Source: Bacillus massiliglaciei
Lineage (GTDB): Bacteria; Bacillota; Bacilli; Bacillales; DSM-1321
DNA length: 64,000 nucleotides
NCBI RefSeq assembly: GCF_900098925.1
Contig: NZ_LT622359.1
Span: 552,649-616,648, forward strand
Direction of reading: 5' to 3'
Shown here: positions 27,861 through 38,628 of the stretch, in pieces
How positions within the stretch are numbered: the stretch's first letter is position 1
How the letters are laid out: each line of letters starts with the position of its first letter
Notes under the pieces: model-generated
The model's database searches: none
What the model was told of the DNA's origin: nothing
The model's input: only the letters and a program-made list of their open reading frames with translations
Translations under genes and position numbers: made by a program

Positions 27861-28493
27861 ATGATCGGAATTGTCGATTACGGCATGGGGAACCTTTTTT
27901 CTGTAAGCAAAGGGCTGGAACGGCTTCAGGCGGATTCTTTTATTTCAGATGATCCGAATAAGCTTGCTGAGGCAGCAGGGATTATTCTGCCTGGTGTAGG
28001 CTCCTTCCGCGATGCGATGAGCCTTCTGGAGAAACAGAAACTGGATGTTTTTTTGAAAAAGTATGTGGCAGATGGCGGACTTTTATTAGGCATTTGCCTT
28101 GGCATGCAGCTGCTGTTTGATGAAAGCGAGGAGAACGGACCGGCAAAGGGACTTTCACTCATTCCGGGAAAAGTGGTCCGTTTTTCAGGGACAGATTCCA
28201 ATGGAGTCAATTATAAGGTGCCCCATATGGGCTGGAATCGCCTTGGGTTCAGCCAGCCGTCGCCTCTGCTGCAGAGCCTTGAGGAAGAGTATGTGTACTT
28301 CGTTCATTCCTATTATGCTGATGCAGATCCTTCCTATATTATTGCTTCTGCGGAATATGATATTTCCGTTCCGGCTGTCGTCGCAAAGGGCAATGTCTTT
28401 GGCATGCAGTTCCATCCGGAAAAAAGCGGACAAATGGGGATGAACTTATTAAAAAATTATCTTTCATTAGTGGAAAAGAGGGAACAGACATGA
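27861..28493 (+). CDS. hisH: Imidazole glycerol phosphate synthase glutamine amidotransferase subunit
   Basis: Provides ammonia to HisF. The 210 residues form a class I amidotransferase: nucleophile Cys in [11 protein letters not shown] (near 79), and the His-Glu pair in [11 protein letters not shown] (near 183-185). Starts right after hisB and overlaps hisA by 4 bases (ATGA). Confidence 0.95.
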   Translation: MIGIVDYGMGNLFSVSKGLERLQADSFISDDPNKLAEAAGIILPGVGSFRDAMSLLEKQKLDVFLKKYVADGGLLLGICLGMQLLFDESEENGPAKGLSLIPGKVVRFSGTDSNGVNYKVPHMGWNRLGFSQPSPLLQSLEEEYVYFVHSYYADADPSYIIASAEYDISVPAVVAKGNVFGMQFHPEKSGQMGMNLLKNYLSLVEKREQT

Positions 28494-29224
28494 GCGCTTT
28501 TACAATCTACCCGGCCATTGATATGAGGGGAGGCAAATGTGTCCGCCTTATTCAGGGTGATTATAACCAGGAAACCGTGTACGGCGATTCGCCCTTTGAT
28601 ATGGCCAAAGGCTTTAATGAACAAGGCGCTTCCTGGATCCATATGGTTGATCTGGACGGGGCCAAGGAAGGCAGCCGGATTAATGACTCCTACGTCATCA
28701 GGGCTGCGAAGGAACTCCAGGCGAAAATTCAAATTGGCGGAGGAATCCGTTCCGAAGCCGATATTGTGCACTACCTCGATAACGGCGTTGAACGGGTGAT
28801 CCTGGGAAGTGCAGCAGTTTCCGATCCTGCCTTTACGAAAGAGATGATCAAAAAGTACGGCCGCCATATTGCCATTGGCATAGATGCGAAAGACGGACGG
28901 GTCGCTACTCATGGCTGGATAGAAACCTCTGAAACGCTGGCGGTTGATCTTGGCAAAGCTCTTGCGGATGCTGGTGCAGAGACATTCATTTTTACGGATA
29001 TTGCAACAGATGGAATGCTGTCCGGCCCAAATGTGAAGGGAATTGTGGCGATGGCCCGTGCAACGGGTAAAAGAGTGATTGCCTCTGGCGGCATCAGTTC
29101 CCTGAAAGATTTAACGGCATTGAAAGAACATCAGGCGGACGGCATAGCAGGAGCCATCGTTGGCAAGGCCATTTATACTAACCGCTTTAGCGTTAAAGAC
29201 GCATTAGAGAAGGTGCGTGATTAA
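28490..29224 (+). CDS. hisA: ProFAR isomerase HisA
   Basis: Amadori isomerase with a (beta/alpha)8 barrel. The 244 residues begin with the catalytic Asp in [14 protein letters not shown] and hold the second Asp in [15 protein letters not shown], along with phosphate-binding glycines ([19 protein letters not shown]). It overlaps hisH and abuts hisF. Confidence 0.95.
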   Translation: MSAFTIYPAIDMRGGKCVRLIQGDYNQETVYGDSPFDMAKGFNEQGASWIHMVDLDGAKEGSRINDSYVIRAAKELQAKIQIGGGIRSEADIVHYLDNGVERVILGSAAVSDPAFTKEMIKKYGRHIAIGIDAKDGRVATHGWIETSETLAVDLGKALADAGAETFIFTDIATDGMLSGPNVKGIVAMARATGKRVIASGGISSLKDLTALKEHQADGIAGAIVGKAIYTNRFSVKDALEKVRD

Positions 29225-29983
29225 ATGCTGACAAAACGGATTATTCCCTGCCTGGATGTGAAGGATGGACGTGTCGTAAAAGGAGTGCAATTCGTCTCAT
29301 TAAGAGATGCAGGAGATCCTGTAGAATTGGCAGCTTTTTACGATCAAGAAGGGGCCGATGAGCTGGTATTCCTCGATATTTCCGCCTCCCATGAAGGCAG
29401 AGAAACGATGGTTGATGTCGTAAGATCAGTCGCCGGAAGCCTGGCCATCCCTTTTACCGTTGGCGGCGGGATCAATTCCCTTGCAGATATGAAGAAAATT
29501 TTGAGGGCGGGTGCAGATAAAGTTTCCCTGAATACAGCAGCTGTTGTCCGGCCGGACTTAATAAATGAGGGCTCTGATTATTTTGGGGCGCAATGCATTG
29601 TCGTAGCGATTGATGCCCGGTTTGAAGCAGAGCTTGGTTCCTGGAGAGTCTATACGCATGGCGGAAGGACGCCGACTCAATGGGAGGTTGTCGAATGGGC
29701 CAGGGAAGCGGTCAGCCGGGGAGCCGGTGAAATCCTGCTGACAAGCATGGATTGTGACGGAGAGAAAAAAGGATTCAACATTGAACTGACAAAAGCCGTA
29801 TCGGAAGCGGTAAGTGTACCGGTCATTGCATCGGGGGGAGCAGGAAATGCTGAGCATTTCCAAGAGGCATTTGAGAAAGGGAAGGCAGATGCTGCCTTGG
29901 CAGCTTCAATCTTTCATTATAAAGAAACGTCCGTAAAAGAAGTCAAAGCGTTTCTTAAACAACAAGGAGTGGTTGTACGATGA
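29225..29983 (+). CDS. hisF: Imidazole glycerol phosphate synthase cyclase subunit
   Basis: Barrel enzyme that forms the imidazole ring, with ammonia from HisH. The 252 residues carry the catalytic Asp in [14 protein letters not shown] and Asp in [13 protein letters not shown]; phosphate sites TVGGGINS and [10 protein letters not shown]. The stop overlaps the hisI start (ATGA). Confidence 0.95.
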   Translation: MLTKRIIPCLDVKDGRVVKGVQFVSLRDAGDPVELAAFYDQEGADELVFLDISASHEGRETMVDVVRSVAGSLAIPFTVGGGINSLADMKKILRAGADKVSLNTAAVVRPDLINEGSDYFGAQCIVVAIDARFEAELGSWRVYTHGGRTPTQWEVVEWAREAVSRGAGEILLTSMDCDGEKKGFNIELTKAVSEAVSVPVIASGGAGNAEHFQEAFEKGKADAALAASIFHYKETSVKEVKAFLKQQGVVVR

Positions 29984-30624
29984 TAGAAACAATTCAATTT
30001 GACGAAAAAGGATTAATCCCAGCCATTGTTCAGGATGCAGAAACTGGAGAAGTATTGACTCTGGCCTATATGAATAAAGAGTCATTAAACCGTTCCATTG
30101 CCGAAGGAGAAACCTGGTTCTTCAGCCGTTCCCGAAACGAGCTGTGGCATAAAGGGGAAACAAGCGGAAACACCCAAAAAATTACGGAAATGAAATATGA
30201 CTGTGATCAGGATGCTCTTGTCGTAAAGGTAATTCCAAACGGACCTGCCTGCCATAACGGGACAACAAGCTGTTTCACAACGACATTGTTTGAAGGCGAG
30301 CAAGTGAAGCCGCACGAAAATGATACGGCGTTCTTATTTGAACTGGAAAAACTGATCGGTAAGCGGAAGGAAGAAATGCCGGAAGGATCATATACGACAT
30401 ACTTATTTGATAAGGGCGTCGATAAAATCTTGAAAAAAGTCGGGGAGGAAGCCGCCGAAGTCATTATTGCAGCGAAAAACCGCGACCCGCAAGAGCTTTC
30501 CATGGAAAGCGCCGATTTACTATATCACCTGTTTGTCCTGCTGCAAGAGCAGGAACTTCCTTTCCAGGCAGTATTGGATGTCCTAAAAGAAAGGCACGGA
30601 ATCAAAGAAGAACTGAAGAAGTAA
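29980..30624 (+). CDS. hisI: Bifunctional PR-AMP cyclohydrolase / PR-ATP pyrophosphatase
   Basis: Fused HisI and HisE, catalysing steps 2 and 3. The 214 residues have an N-terminal cyclohydrolase (1-105; [18 protein letters not shown], zinc ligands in YDCDQDA and [11 protein letters not shown]) and a C-terminal HisE helical domain (about 118-210; [20 protein letters not shown]). Last gene of the operon; no simple terminator follows at once. Confidence 0.95.
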   Translation: MIETIQFDEKGLIPAIVQDAETGEVLTLAYMNKESLNRSIAEGETWFFSRSRNELWHKGETSGNTQKITEMKYDCDQDALVVKVIPNGPACHNGTTSCFTTTLFEGEQVKPHENDTAFLFELEKLIGKRKEEMPEGSYTTYLFDKGVDKILKKVGEEAAEVIIAAKNRDPQELSMESADLLYHLFVLLQEQELPFQAVLDVLKERHGIKEELKK

Positions 30625-30642
30625 AGCTTGGCTTATTGAAAC

Positions 30643-30816
30643 CAGGTGCTTATTCTTTATGGGGCACAGATAAGTCTCAATGACATCCAGTAGTTACAAA
30701 GCGCATGAAAATCAGGTGGATTGAACTAAGGGTGAGGCATTCCGGCGGTGAGCATTGCTGGAATGCGACATCCGTAGGTGAATATCCACCTTCTTCTTTT
30801 AAAAGAAAAGCACCTG
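30643..30816. other. Nested inverted-repeat region between hisI and yvcD
   Basis: A region without a gene that can fold into a closed structure. Outer arms CAGGTGCTT (30643-30651) and AAGCACCTG (30808-30816). Middle arms AGGTGGAT (30714-30721) and ATCCACCT (30784-30791). Inner 10-bp hairpin GCATTCCGGC (30737-30746) with GCTGGAATGC (30757-30766, one G-T pair). A 14-bp palindrome TTCTTTTAAAAGAA follows at 30794-30807. GACATCC-GTAG occurs twice (about 30682 and 30768). It could be a structured RNA, a complex terminator or a MITE-like element. No known riboswitch consensus recognised. Confidence 0.5.
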
Positions 30817-30955
30817 CTAAGTGTAAAAATCTCCCTTGAATCCTCATTCTCCCTATTCTTTCAGATTCCTGCTAAAATGAAGGTGAGCATGTAATACGTC
30901 TTTCACACCTTTGTTTTCCATTAATTTCAAATGTTCCTCAACCAAGTCGAAAATG

Positions 30956-30964
30956 TGGTATACT
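30956..30964 (+). promoter_or_regulatory. Extended -10 promoter of yvcD
   Basis: TGG directly followed by TATACT, 35 bases before the start. No strong -35 seen. Confidence 0.5.
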
Positions 30965-30998
30965 ACTGTAGTTAATCAACTTGTAAATGGAGGATTGC

Positions 30999-32501
30999 AT
31001 GGGTAAAGACTCTAAACTGACACAGCAAGCAAAAATATTATCCTTTCACCCTACTGGCGAATATTATTTCGCAAAGGGTTTGAAAGCTTACCATAAACGA
31101 GAATTGCCGAAAGCAAGAAAATATTTTGAACGGGCGTTGGAACTCGAACCAGCTGAACCGATGATTGCCTGCCAGCTCGCCATCACGTGCACGGAGATGG
31201 GAGAATATAACTACTCGAACAGTCTTCTTGAGAATATCCTGAACGTAATGGACCCGCTGATGACGGAGTGCCATTATTTTTTGGCGAATAACTATGCCCA
31301 CCTTGGAATGTTCAAGGAGGCCTACCGGCATGCGAGCACATATTTGGATGAAGCGGAGGATGGAGAATTCAGCGAGGATGCTGAAGACTTGCTGGATTTA
31401 ATTACCTTCGAATCGGATGAGCCGGCTGAATCTTTATTCCAGCAGGATGGTCTGATTCTTCAGCAGGAAAAAGCACGCGAATACTTGGAAGCAGGAAACT
31501 TTCCAAAAGCGATCGAGGTATTGAAAGCGACCATCGCCGAATATAAGGATTATTGGACCGCGTACAATAACTTGGCATTGGCCTATTTTTATCTTGGCCA
31601 AATTGATGAGGCATACGAAACCTTGGAAGAAGTGCTTGGCAAGAGTCCGGGGAATCTTCATGCGCTTTGCAATCTTGTAGTGTTCCATCATTATCAGCAA
31701 GAGGAAGAAAAAGTGGAGGAACTGATTCAGACATTGGATAAAATCAGGCCGATGCTTTCTGAACACCGTTTTAAGCTGGGGGCAACGTTTGCTCTGGTTG
31801 GAAAGTATGCGCTTGGTTATAAATGGCTTAAGCAGCTATTGAAGCAAGGATTTGAAGGCGACGGCTCCTTTTACTACTGGCTTTCTATTTCCGCTTATCA
31901 TTTAGGCCATCAGGCTACGGCTGAACAGGCATGGAAGAAGGTTGTGGAGATTAATCCCGAGAAAGAGGGAATGGAACCGTGGAGCGAAATGAATGTTTCT
32001 GCAAATGGCTTTGAACATCATTTGCCATCCATCGTGAAGCGCCTCGAAAGCGAATATATAGAGGAGCGTCTGTTTGCAATATTCCTCTTGAAGCATTCTT
32101 CTCATAAAAAGGATCTGATGAATAAAGAGATCTTAATGAAGAATCAGCATTTCGGAAGCATGGAAAAGGAATACGCGGATTTAGTGAAATTTCCGCACAA
32201 AGAGCGGGAAAACTCGGCTATTTTGTTTGCGGACCGGACTGCAGAACTTTTATATCAGCATTTCCAGCCAATTCAAATGGCGGAAGCAGGACTTTATTTA
32301 ATGTGGTTTTCTGTTTTCCTTGAAGCCGTGAAGGAAAACTCCCGTCTCAGCAACACAACGGGATGGGCGGCGGCTGTCGAATATGTATGGAACAAGCTGC
32401 GCAATGAAAAAAAGAGCCTGCAGACTATTGCGGATAAGCATTTTATATCTGTTTCTACCCTTTCTAAGTATGTAAAAAATGTTCAGAACCTGCTTCAATG
32501 A
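30999..32501 (+). CDS. yvcD: Tetratricopeptide-repeat protein YvcD
   Basis: A 500-residue soluble protein with TPR-type helical repeats: KARKYFERALELEPAEP (about 41-57), YFLANNYAHLGMFKEAYRH, AYNNLALAYFYLGQIDEAYE and YWLSISAYHLGHQATAEQAW. The last 30 residues (LQTIADKHFISVSTLSKYV) look like a helix-turn-helix. GGAGG lies 5 bases before the ATG of MGKDSK. In B. subtilis yvcD also stands between the his genes and trxB. Function unknown; probably a protein-interaction scaffold. Confidence 0.85.
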   Translation: MGKDSKLTQQAKILSFHPTGEYYFAKGLKAYHKRELPKARKYFERALELEPAEPMIACQLAITCTEMGEYNYSNSLLENILNVMDPLMTECHYFLANNYAHLGMFKEAYRHASTYLDEAEDGEFSEDAEDLLDLITFESDEPAESLFQQDGLILQQEKAREYLEAGNFPKAIEVLKATIAEYKDYWTAYNNLALAYFYLGQIDEAYETLEEVLGKSPGNLHALCNLVVFHHYQQEEEKVEELIQTLDKIRPMLSEHRFKLGATFALVGKYALGYKWLKQLLKQGFEGDGSFYYWLSISAYHLGHQATAEQAWKKVVEINPEKEGMEPWSEMNVSANGFEHHLPSIVKRLESEYIEERLFAIFLLKHSSHKKDLMNKEILMKNQHFGSMEKEYADLVKFPHKERENSAILFADRTAELLYQHFQPIQMAEAGLYLMWFSVFLEAVKENSRLSNTTGWAAAVEYVWNKLRNEKKSLQTIADKHFISVSTLSKYVKNVQNLLQ

Positions 32502-32549
32502 GCAAATATTTGGACGTGAATATGTTTGTTATATAGGATAGTAAGATAG

Positions 32550-33542
<993 letters not shown>

Positions 33543-33647
33543 ATTATTTGAAAACGTAATTCCTCCTTAATTGGAATGTAACGTAAGTGAAACAAAGATA
33601 AGGTATATTAAGAATAGAAATTGACCCCCTTATTTATAGAACGTAGG

Positions 33648-33679
33648 AAGACACAGGTTTTGCATCTGTGTCTTTTTTT
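33648..33679 (+). terminator. Terminator downstream of trxB
   Basis: AGACACAG pairs with CTGTGTCT across a 9-base loop, followed by a T-run, about 105 bp after the trxB stop. Confidence 0.9.
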
Positions 33680-33731
33680 GTTTTTCTGGAACTTAGAGAG
33701 AAAAATGCATAAAAATACTGCTGCATGTTAA

Positions 33732-33760
33732 TTGTGAGGTTATTTTAAAAATAGTATAAT
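33732..33760 (+). promoter_or_regulatory. Promoter of the yvcI-rapZ-yvcK-whiA-crh operon
   Basis: TTGTGA, 17 bases, TATAAT; about 100 bp before yvcI. Confidence 0.75.
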
Positions 33761-33861
33761 AAGAAGATATAAAAGATTTTTGGATGCCATTCTGTTTTTA
33801 TGAGAAAAGTAATCGTAAAATACGGCTTGTTAGTTGAGCAGAGGTAATTGAGGTGAACAAC

Positions 33862-34320
33862 GTGCAGCGTGTCACAAATTGTGTGCTTATAAAAGATGAT
33901 AAAGTGCTTCTGTTAAAAAAACCGAGGCGAGACTGGTGGGTGGCTCCGGGAGGAAAGATGGAGCCGGGAGAATCAGTAAGGGATGCCTGTATCCGGGAAT
34001 ACCGTGAAGAAACAGGTGTGTATTTGAAAAATCCCTCTATTAAAGGGATATTTACCTTCATTATAAAAGAAGGAGATAAAGTTCTGTCTGAATGGATGAT
34101 GTTCACGTTCTTTGCAGATGATTCAGATGGAGTCAACCTGGAAGAATGTGAAGAAGGAGAGCTTGCCTGGCATCAGGCTGATGAAGTGAAGAACCTTGAG
34201 ATGGCAGAAGGAGACCGCCATATCCTGGAATATATGATTCATGGTTCAGGTATTATATATGGAACATTTACCTATACACCTGATTTCCATTTGATTTCAT
34301 ACAGACTGGATCCGGGCTGA
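33862..34320 (+). CDS. yvcI: Nudix hydrolase YvcI
   Basis: A 152-residue Nudix enzyme. The Nudix box GKMEPGESVRDACIREYREE continuing into TGV (about 36-58) has all catalytic residues. GTG at 33862 gives a start (VQRVTNC) matching B. subtilis YvcI, with GAGGTG 6 bases upstream; a GTG at 33853 overlaps that site. B. subtilis YvcI is reported to act on nucleoside diphosphates or 8-oxo nucleotides; the substrate here is not evident. Confidence 0.9.
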   Translation: MQRVTNCVLIKDDKVLLLKKPRRDWWVAPGGKMEPGESVRDACIREYREETGVYLKNPSIKGIFTFIIKEGDKVLSEWMMFTFFADDSDGVNLEECEEGELAWHQADEVKNLEMAEGDRHILEYMIHGSGIIYGTFTYTPDFHLISYRLDPG

Positions 34321-34359
34321 AGAAACGTTATTCAAAAAAATGGCCAAGGGGGCAGGGGA

Positions 34360-35256
34360 ATGAATCAGATGCAAGGAGAGACTCAATTAGTTATTATAAC
34401 GGGAATGTCAGGGGCAGGTAAAACAGTTGCCGTACAAAGCTTTGAAGATATGGGGTTTTTCTGTGTTGATAATCTTCCGCCTGCCCTGCTGCCTAAGTTC
34501 TTGGAACTGATGAAGGATTCCGGGAATAAGATGAATAGGGTTGCACTTGTCATGGACCTGAGAGGCAGGGAGTTTTTTGACAGCCTGTTTCGCGCTTTAG
34601 ATGACCTGTCAGAGGTATCCTGGCTGAATCCGCAGATCCTTTTTCTTGATTCGGATGATTCTGTGCTGGTCAGCAGATATAAAGAAACAAGAAGGACACA
34701 TCCTTTGTCTCCGCAAGACCGTCCGCTTGAGGGAATCAAACAGGAGCGGAGCCTTTTAGAGGAAATGAAGGGGAGAGCCCAGTTAATCTATAATACGTCA
34801 AAACTGAAGCCAAGGGAGCTCAGGGAGAAAATCATTAAGGAATTTTCGGCCAATAAACAGGTCAGCTTCACGGTAAATGTCATGTCATTCGGCTTTAAAC
34901 ATGGACTGCCGATTGATGCCGATCTGGTATTTGATGTCCGATTCCTGCCGAATCCTCATTATATTGACCATATGCGTCCAAAAACAGGGCTTGATGAAGA
35001 AGTATCGAGCTATGTATTAAAATGGACGGAAACTCAGAAATTTTTAGAAAAAGTGATTGATTTGCTGGGCTTCATGCTCCCTCATTACAAACGGGAAGGC
35101 AAAGCACAGCTTGTAGTAGCTATTGGCTGCACAGGCGGTCAGCACCGCTCTGTTGCGTTAGCAGAATATATAGCTGATTATTTCAGTAAGGATTACAATA
35201 CACATATTGCACACCGTGATATGGAGAAAAGCAAGGGGAGCATTCATGTCAAATAA
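34360..35256 (+). CDS. rapZ: RNase adapter / nucleotide-binding protein RapZ (YvcJ)
   Basis: P-loop protein that binds and hydrolyses nucleotides; in E. coli RapZ controls GlmS through sRNA decay, in B. subtilis YvcJ affects competence. The 298 residues carry Walker A GMSGAGKT (15-22), [12 protein letters not shown], and the C-terminal domain (about 160-290) with [13 protein letters not shown]. Overlaps yvcK by 11 bases. Confidence 0.94.
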   Translation: MNQMQGETQLVIITGMSGAGKTVAVQSFEDMGFFCVDNLPPALLPKFLELMKDSGNKMNRVALVMDLRGREFFDSLFRALDDLSEVSWLNPQILFLDSDDSVLVSRYKETRRTHPLSPQDRPLEGIKQERSLLEEMKGRAQLIYNTSKLKPRELREKIIKEFSANKQVSFTVNVMSFGFKHGLPIDADLVFDVRFLPNPHYIDHMRPKTGLDEEVSSYVLKWTETQKFLEKVIDLLGFMLPHYKREGKAQLVVAIGCTGGQHRSVALAEYIADYFSKDYNTHIAHRDMEKSKGSIHVK

Positions 35257-36208
35257 CGAAGATACGCCCAAGGTAGTCGTTATTGGGGGGGGAACCGGTC
35301 TTCCGGTCTTATTGCGCGGTTTGAAAAAGCATCCAGTCGATATTACAGCCATTGTAACCGTTGCTGATGACGGGGGCAGCTCAGGACGGCTGCGTCAGGA
35401 TCTTGGCATACCTGCACCGGGGGATATTCGAAATGTGCTTGCTGCACTTTCTGAAGTGGAACCGCTTGTAGAAGAGATGTTCCAGCACAGATTCTCCAAT
35501 AGCCATGAGCTTTCCGGCCATTCTCTCGGAAACTTAATCCTTGCGGCTATGACCTCGGTGACGGGCGATTTTGTCCATGCCATCCAAGAAATGAGTAAGT
35601 TTTTGAATGTCAGGGGAAAGGTACTTCCAGCTGCCAATCAAAGTGTGGTTTTGAATGCTGAAATGGAAGACGGCACCATCATCAGCGGTGAGTCCAAGAT
35701 TCCTTCCTCCGGAAAGAAAATCAAGAGAGTGTTTTTAACGCCACAAGATATACAGCCTCTCAGTGAAACTCTTCTGGCAATCAAGCAGGCGGATTTGATC
35801 ATCATCGGACCGGGCAGTCTGTATACGAGCATCCTGCCTAACTTGCTTGTGCCGAAAATCGGACGGGAAATTGGAAAATCGAAGGCGAAAAAAGTATATA
35901 TATGCAATTTAATGACGCAGGCTGGGGAAACGCAGGAATATACAGCGAGCAATCATGTCCAGGCTATTTATGACCATTTAGGGAACGGCTATCTGGACAG
36001 CATTTTGGTGAATATTGATGAAATACCAGAAGAGGTCCAGAAACGATATGAAATGGAAAATGCTAAGCCGGTTTTTTATGATATGGAAAATCTTGAAAAG
36101 ATTGGTCTGGAAATTATACAGGGCCGTATATTCAGTTATGAGAAAAATGCTTTGCGGCATGATGCCAAGAAAGTGGCAAAGCTGTTATATGAGATGATTA
36201 GAAAATAA
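35246..36208 (+). CDS. yvcK: Gluconeogenesis factor YvcK (CofD-like fold)
   Basis: Binds UDP-sugars and is needed for growth and normal cell shape on gluconeogenic carbon sources in B. subtilis. The 320 residues begin with the binding loop [19 protein letters not shown] and [12 protein letters not shown], and contain [17 protein letters not shown] and [10 protein letters not shown], which are hallmarks of the YvcK/CofD family. Start ATG at 35246 with AAGGGGAG upstream; overlaps rapZ. Confidence 0.95.
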   Translation: MSNNEDTPKVVVIGGGTGLPVLLRGLKKHPVDITAIVTVADDGGSSGRLRQDLGIPAPGDIRNVLAALSEVEPLVEEMFQHRFSNSHELSGHSLGNLILAAMTSVTGDFVHAIQEMSKFLNVRGKVLPAANQSVVLNAEMEDGTIISGESKIPSSGKKIKRVFLTPQDIQPLSETLLAIKQADLIIIGPGSLYTSILPNLLVPKIGREIGKSKAKKVYICNLMTQAGETQEYTASNHVQAIYDHLGNGYLDSILVNIDEIPEEVQKRYEMENAKPVFYDMENLEKIGLEIIQGRIFSYEKNALRHDAKKVAKLLYEMIRK

Positions 36209-36256
36209 GCATGCTGATTGTGCATGGCAGAGTGGCCGACAGGAGGGAAAGTAAAT

Positions 36257-37210
36257 ATGTCTTTTGCATCAGAAACGAAAAAGGAATTGACAACAATAGA
36301 AACGAAGCCTTGCTGTGCAAAAGCTGAATTATGTGCTCTCATCCGAATGAATGGCTCGCTGTCGTTTTCCAATCGGAAGCTCGTAGTAGATATCCAAACA
36401 GAAAATGCGGCGATTGCAAGAAGGATTTATACCCTTTTAAAGAAGAGCTATGACGTTCAGGTTGAACTGCTTGTTCGGAAGAAGATGAAATTGAAGAAGA
36501 ATAATGTTTATATAGTCAGGATGTCCAATGGCGGACAGACCATTCTTTCAGACCTTGAAATAATGGGAGAAGGCTTTGAGATTCTTCATGTACCTTCGGA
36601 AGCCATCATAGGGAAGAAATGCTGTAAACGCTCCTACTTAAGAGGCGCTTTCCTTGCGGGGGGATCTGTAAATAACCCGGAAACATCCTCTTATCATCTG
36701 GAGATTTTCTCATTATATAAAGAGCATAATGACGCATTATGTGAATTACTGAACCATTTCGGCCTTAAAGCAAAGACGCTGGAAAGAAAGAAAGGGTTCA
36801 TCACCTATTTGAAGGAAGCAGAAAAAATCGCTGAATTTCTAAGTGTCATCGGAGCCCATACAGCTTTGCTCCGTTTTGAGGATGTACGGATTGTCCGGGA
36901 CATGAGGAACTCTGTGAATAGATTGGTAAACTGTGAAACGGCGAATTTAAATAAAACAATCGGAGCCTCACTAAGGCAGGTTGAAAATATCCGTTACATA
37001 GAGAATACGGTCGGTCTTGGTGTATTGCCAGATAAACTGAGAGAAATTGCAGAACTGCGTGTGGCGTTTCAGGACGTTACTCTGAAGGAGCTTGGCGAAA
37101 TGGTTTCAGGCGGCAATATCAGCAAGTCCGGCATCAATCACAGGCTGAGGAAAATTGATGAAATAGCAGACAAGCTTCGCGGCGGCGAAGCGGTCTCTGC
37201 CAAAAAGTAA
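36257..37210 (+). CDS. whiA: WhiA, DNA-binding cell division regulator
   Basis: A 317-residue protein with an N-terminal LAGLIDADG-like fold without nuclease activity (about 90-210, with [25 protein letters not shown] motif) and a C-terminal helix-turn-helix (about 225-310, including [16 protein letters not shown] region). In B. subtilis WhiA affects FtsZ assembly and chromosome segregation. AGGAGG is 10 bases before the ATG of [10 protein letters not shown]. Fourth gene of its operon. Confidence 0.94.
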   Translation: MSFASETKKELTTIETKPCCAKAELCALIRMNGSLSFSNRKLVVDIQTENAAIARRIYTLLKKSYDVQVELLVRKKMKLKKNNVYIVRMSNGGQTILSDLEIMGEGFEILHVPSEAIIGKKCCKRSYLRGAFLAGGSVNNPETSSYHLEIFSLYKEHNDALCELLNHFGLKAKTLERKKGFITYLKEAEKIAEFLSVIGAHTALLRFEDVRIVRDMRNSVNRLVNCETANLNKTIGASLRQVENIRYIENTVGLGVLPDKLREIAELRVAFQDVTLKELGEMVSGGNISKSGINHRLRKIDEIADKLRGGEAVSAKK

Positions 37211-37231
37211 AAGAGAAGAGGAGGGGGAAAC

Positions 37232-37489
37232 ATGGTAGAAAAAGAGATAGAAGTACAATTGAAGACAGGTTTGCAGGCAAGACCTGCTGCGCTCTTCGTT
37301 CAAGAAGCGAGCCGCTTTCATTCGGAGGTCTTTTTAGAGAAGGATGGAAAAAAAGTAAACGCTAAAAGCATTATGGGACTTATGAGTCTGGCAGTCAGCT
37401 CAGGTTCTTCCGTTAAACTGATTGCAGATGGCAAAGATGAAGAGGAAGCGCTTGCCAGATTGGAACAGTTTGTTGCGCAAGAAGGATAA
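37232..37489 (+). CDS. crh: Catabolite repression HPr-like protein Crh
   Basis: An 85-residue HPr paralogue with Gln15 in place of the phosphorylatable His15 of HPr (TGLQARPAA), so it cannot take part in PTS transport, but with Ser46 kept (NAKSIMG) for phosphorylation by HprK. P-Ser-Crh acts as CcpA co-regulator and in B. subtilis also binds GapA and methylglyoxal synthase. GAGGAGG precedes the ATG. HprK is encoded at 19.5 kb, GapA at 46.9 kb. Confidence 0.97.
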   Translation: MVEKEIEVQLKTGLQARPAALFVQEASRFHSEVFLEKDGKKVNAKSIMGLMSLAVSSGSSVKLIADGKDEEEALARLEQFVAQEG

Positions 37490-37524
37490 AAAAAGATGCC
37501 CCCGATTTGGGGACATCTTTTTTT
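37488..37524. terminator. Bidirectional terminator between crh and clpP
   Basis: GATG-C-CCCC pairs with GGGG-A-CATC, flanked by seven A and seven T, so it serves both convergent genes. Confidence 0.92.
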
Positions 37525-37530
37525 GAGTTT

Positions 37531-38133
37531 TTATTTTTCTTCTTTCTTTTCTTCGATACGCGTAATGACTTTATCGATTAAGCCGTATTCAAGGGCACGC
37601 TCAGCTGTCATGAAATTATCACGTTCAGTATCTTGCTGGATGACCTCAAGAGGCTGACCAGTGCGTTCAGAAAGAATTTGGTTTAATTTTTCTCTTAAGA
37701 ACAGGATACGGCGGGCCGCGATTTCGATTTCAGTCGCTTGTCCCTGTGCTCCTCCAAGAGGCTGGTGAATCATGACTTCACTGTTTGGAAGGGCGAAACG
37801 TTTTCCCTTTTCCCCTGCAGCAAGCAAGAAAGCACCCATAGATGCTGCCATACCAATACATACAGTAGATACATTCGGTTTGATGTACTGCATAGTATCA
37901 TAGATGGCCATTCCGGCAGTGATACTTCCGCCTGGGCTGTTAATGTATAAAGTAATATCCTTCTCCGGATTTTCCGCTTCCAGGAATAGCAATTGAGCAA
38001 CAATTGAGTTAGAAACATTGTCATCAATCGCACTGCCCAGCATAATGATCCGGTCTTTCAACAAACGGGAATAAATATCGTAGGCGCGTTCCCCACGACT
38101 TGTCTGTTCAATAACTGTTGGGATTAAGTTCAT
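37531..38133 (-). CDS. clpP: ATP-dependent Clp protease proteolytic subunit
   Basis: Serine peptidase of the ClpCP, ClpEP and ClpXP machines. The 200 residues contain the catalytic triad: Ser98 in GMAASMGA, His123 in VMIHQPLGG and Asp172 in TERDNF (B. subtilis numbering fits). The start is the ATG of [10 protein letters not shown], 8 bases after AAAGGAGG; the ATG two codons earlier is too near. A CtsR operator sits in the promoter region. Confidence 0.97.
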   Translation of the reverse strand: MNLIPTVIEQTSRGERAYDIYSRLLKDRIIMLGSAIDDNVSNSIVAQLLFLEAENPEKDITLYINSPGGSITAGMAIYDTMQYIKPNVSTVCIGMAASMGAFLLAAGEKGKRFALPNSEVMIHQPLGGAQGQATEIEIAARRILFLREKLNQILSERTGQPLEVIQQDTERDNFMTAERALEYGLIDKVITRIEEKKEEK

Positions 38134-38198
38134 GTTCATTTCCTCCTTTGGATAAAAGAATACTAAAAAATTCTCTATGTATGTATGATACAACTTTT

Positions 38199-38215
38199 GG
38201 TCAATTTAGGTCAAA
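38199..38215. promoter_or_regulatory. CtsR operator of clpP
   Basis: GGTCAAT-TTA-GGTCAAA is the heptad direct repeat with 3-base spacing recognised by CtsR. Read on the minus strand it covers the -35 region (TTGACC) of clpP, with TATCAT as possible -10, so CtsR would block transcription until heat or thiol stress. Confidence 0.9.
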
Positions 38216-38339
38216 CGAAAGGAACTAATAATGGAACAAATTTGATAGCATTCCGCTTATTTCTTTTCCATTTGCCTAAAGTTTCGTCTGCTTTTAACCA
38301 TAATACCCATTCTTCGGACATTTAAACCTTTATTGCCTC

Positions 38340-38368
38340 TTGCCAATTAGCTAGTTTTATCATATAAT
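38340..38368 (+). promoter_or_regulatory. Promoter of tRNA-Arg
   Basis: TTGCCA, 17 bases, TATAAT, 22 bp before the tRNA. Confidence 0.8.
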
Positions 38369-38390
38369 GAGTTTTGTTGTTAAATATTCT

Positions 38391-38462
38391 GCCCTCGTGG
38401 TGCAACGGATAGCACGTAAGATTCCGGTTCTTGAGATGTGGGTTCGATTCCTGCCGAGGGCG
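38391..38462 (+). tRNA. tRNA-Arg(CCG)
   Basis: Acceptor arm GCCCTCG pairs with CGAGGGC, T-arm GTGGGTTCGATTCCTGC, anticodon arm TAAGA-TTCCGGT-TCTTG with anticodon CCG (reads CGG). Discriminator base G; CCA is not encoded. A single tRNA gene, like trnQ-Arg beside clpP in B. subtilis. Confidence 0.95.
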
Positions 38463-38477
38463 CTAAAAAATCATTGG

Positions 38478-38512
38478 TATCACTGCGTTTATAAACGCGG
38501 TGATATTTTTTT
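38478..38512 (+). terminator. Terminator of tRNA-Arg
   Basis: TATCACTGCGTTT pairs with AAACGCGGTGATA (one T-G pair), followed by a T-run. Confidence 0.9.
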
Positions 38513-38628
38513 ATGCTCATTTTCAATGGATACAATAGAAAAAATCTGAATTAATTCAACATTCTCATTGTTGACTATTGAATTAGTTCGGGTTTTTTAT
38601 CCAGCCTTGAATTTTTTTATTGTATTTT

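Noticed and set aside
30643..30816. Known riboswitch (glycine, lysine, cobalamin, ZTP, c-di-GMP and similar)
   Set aside because: None of the conserved core motifs of these classes could be found; the region is also followed by a separate promoter for yvcD.
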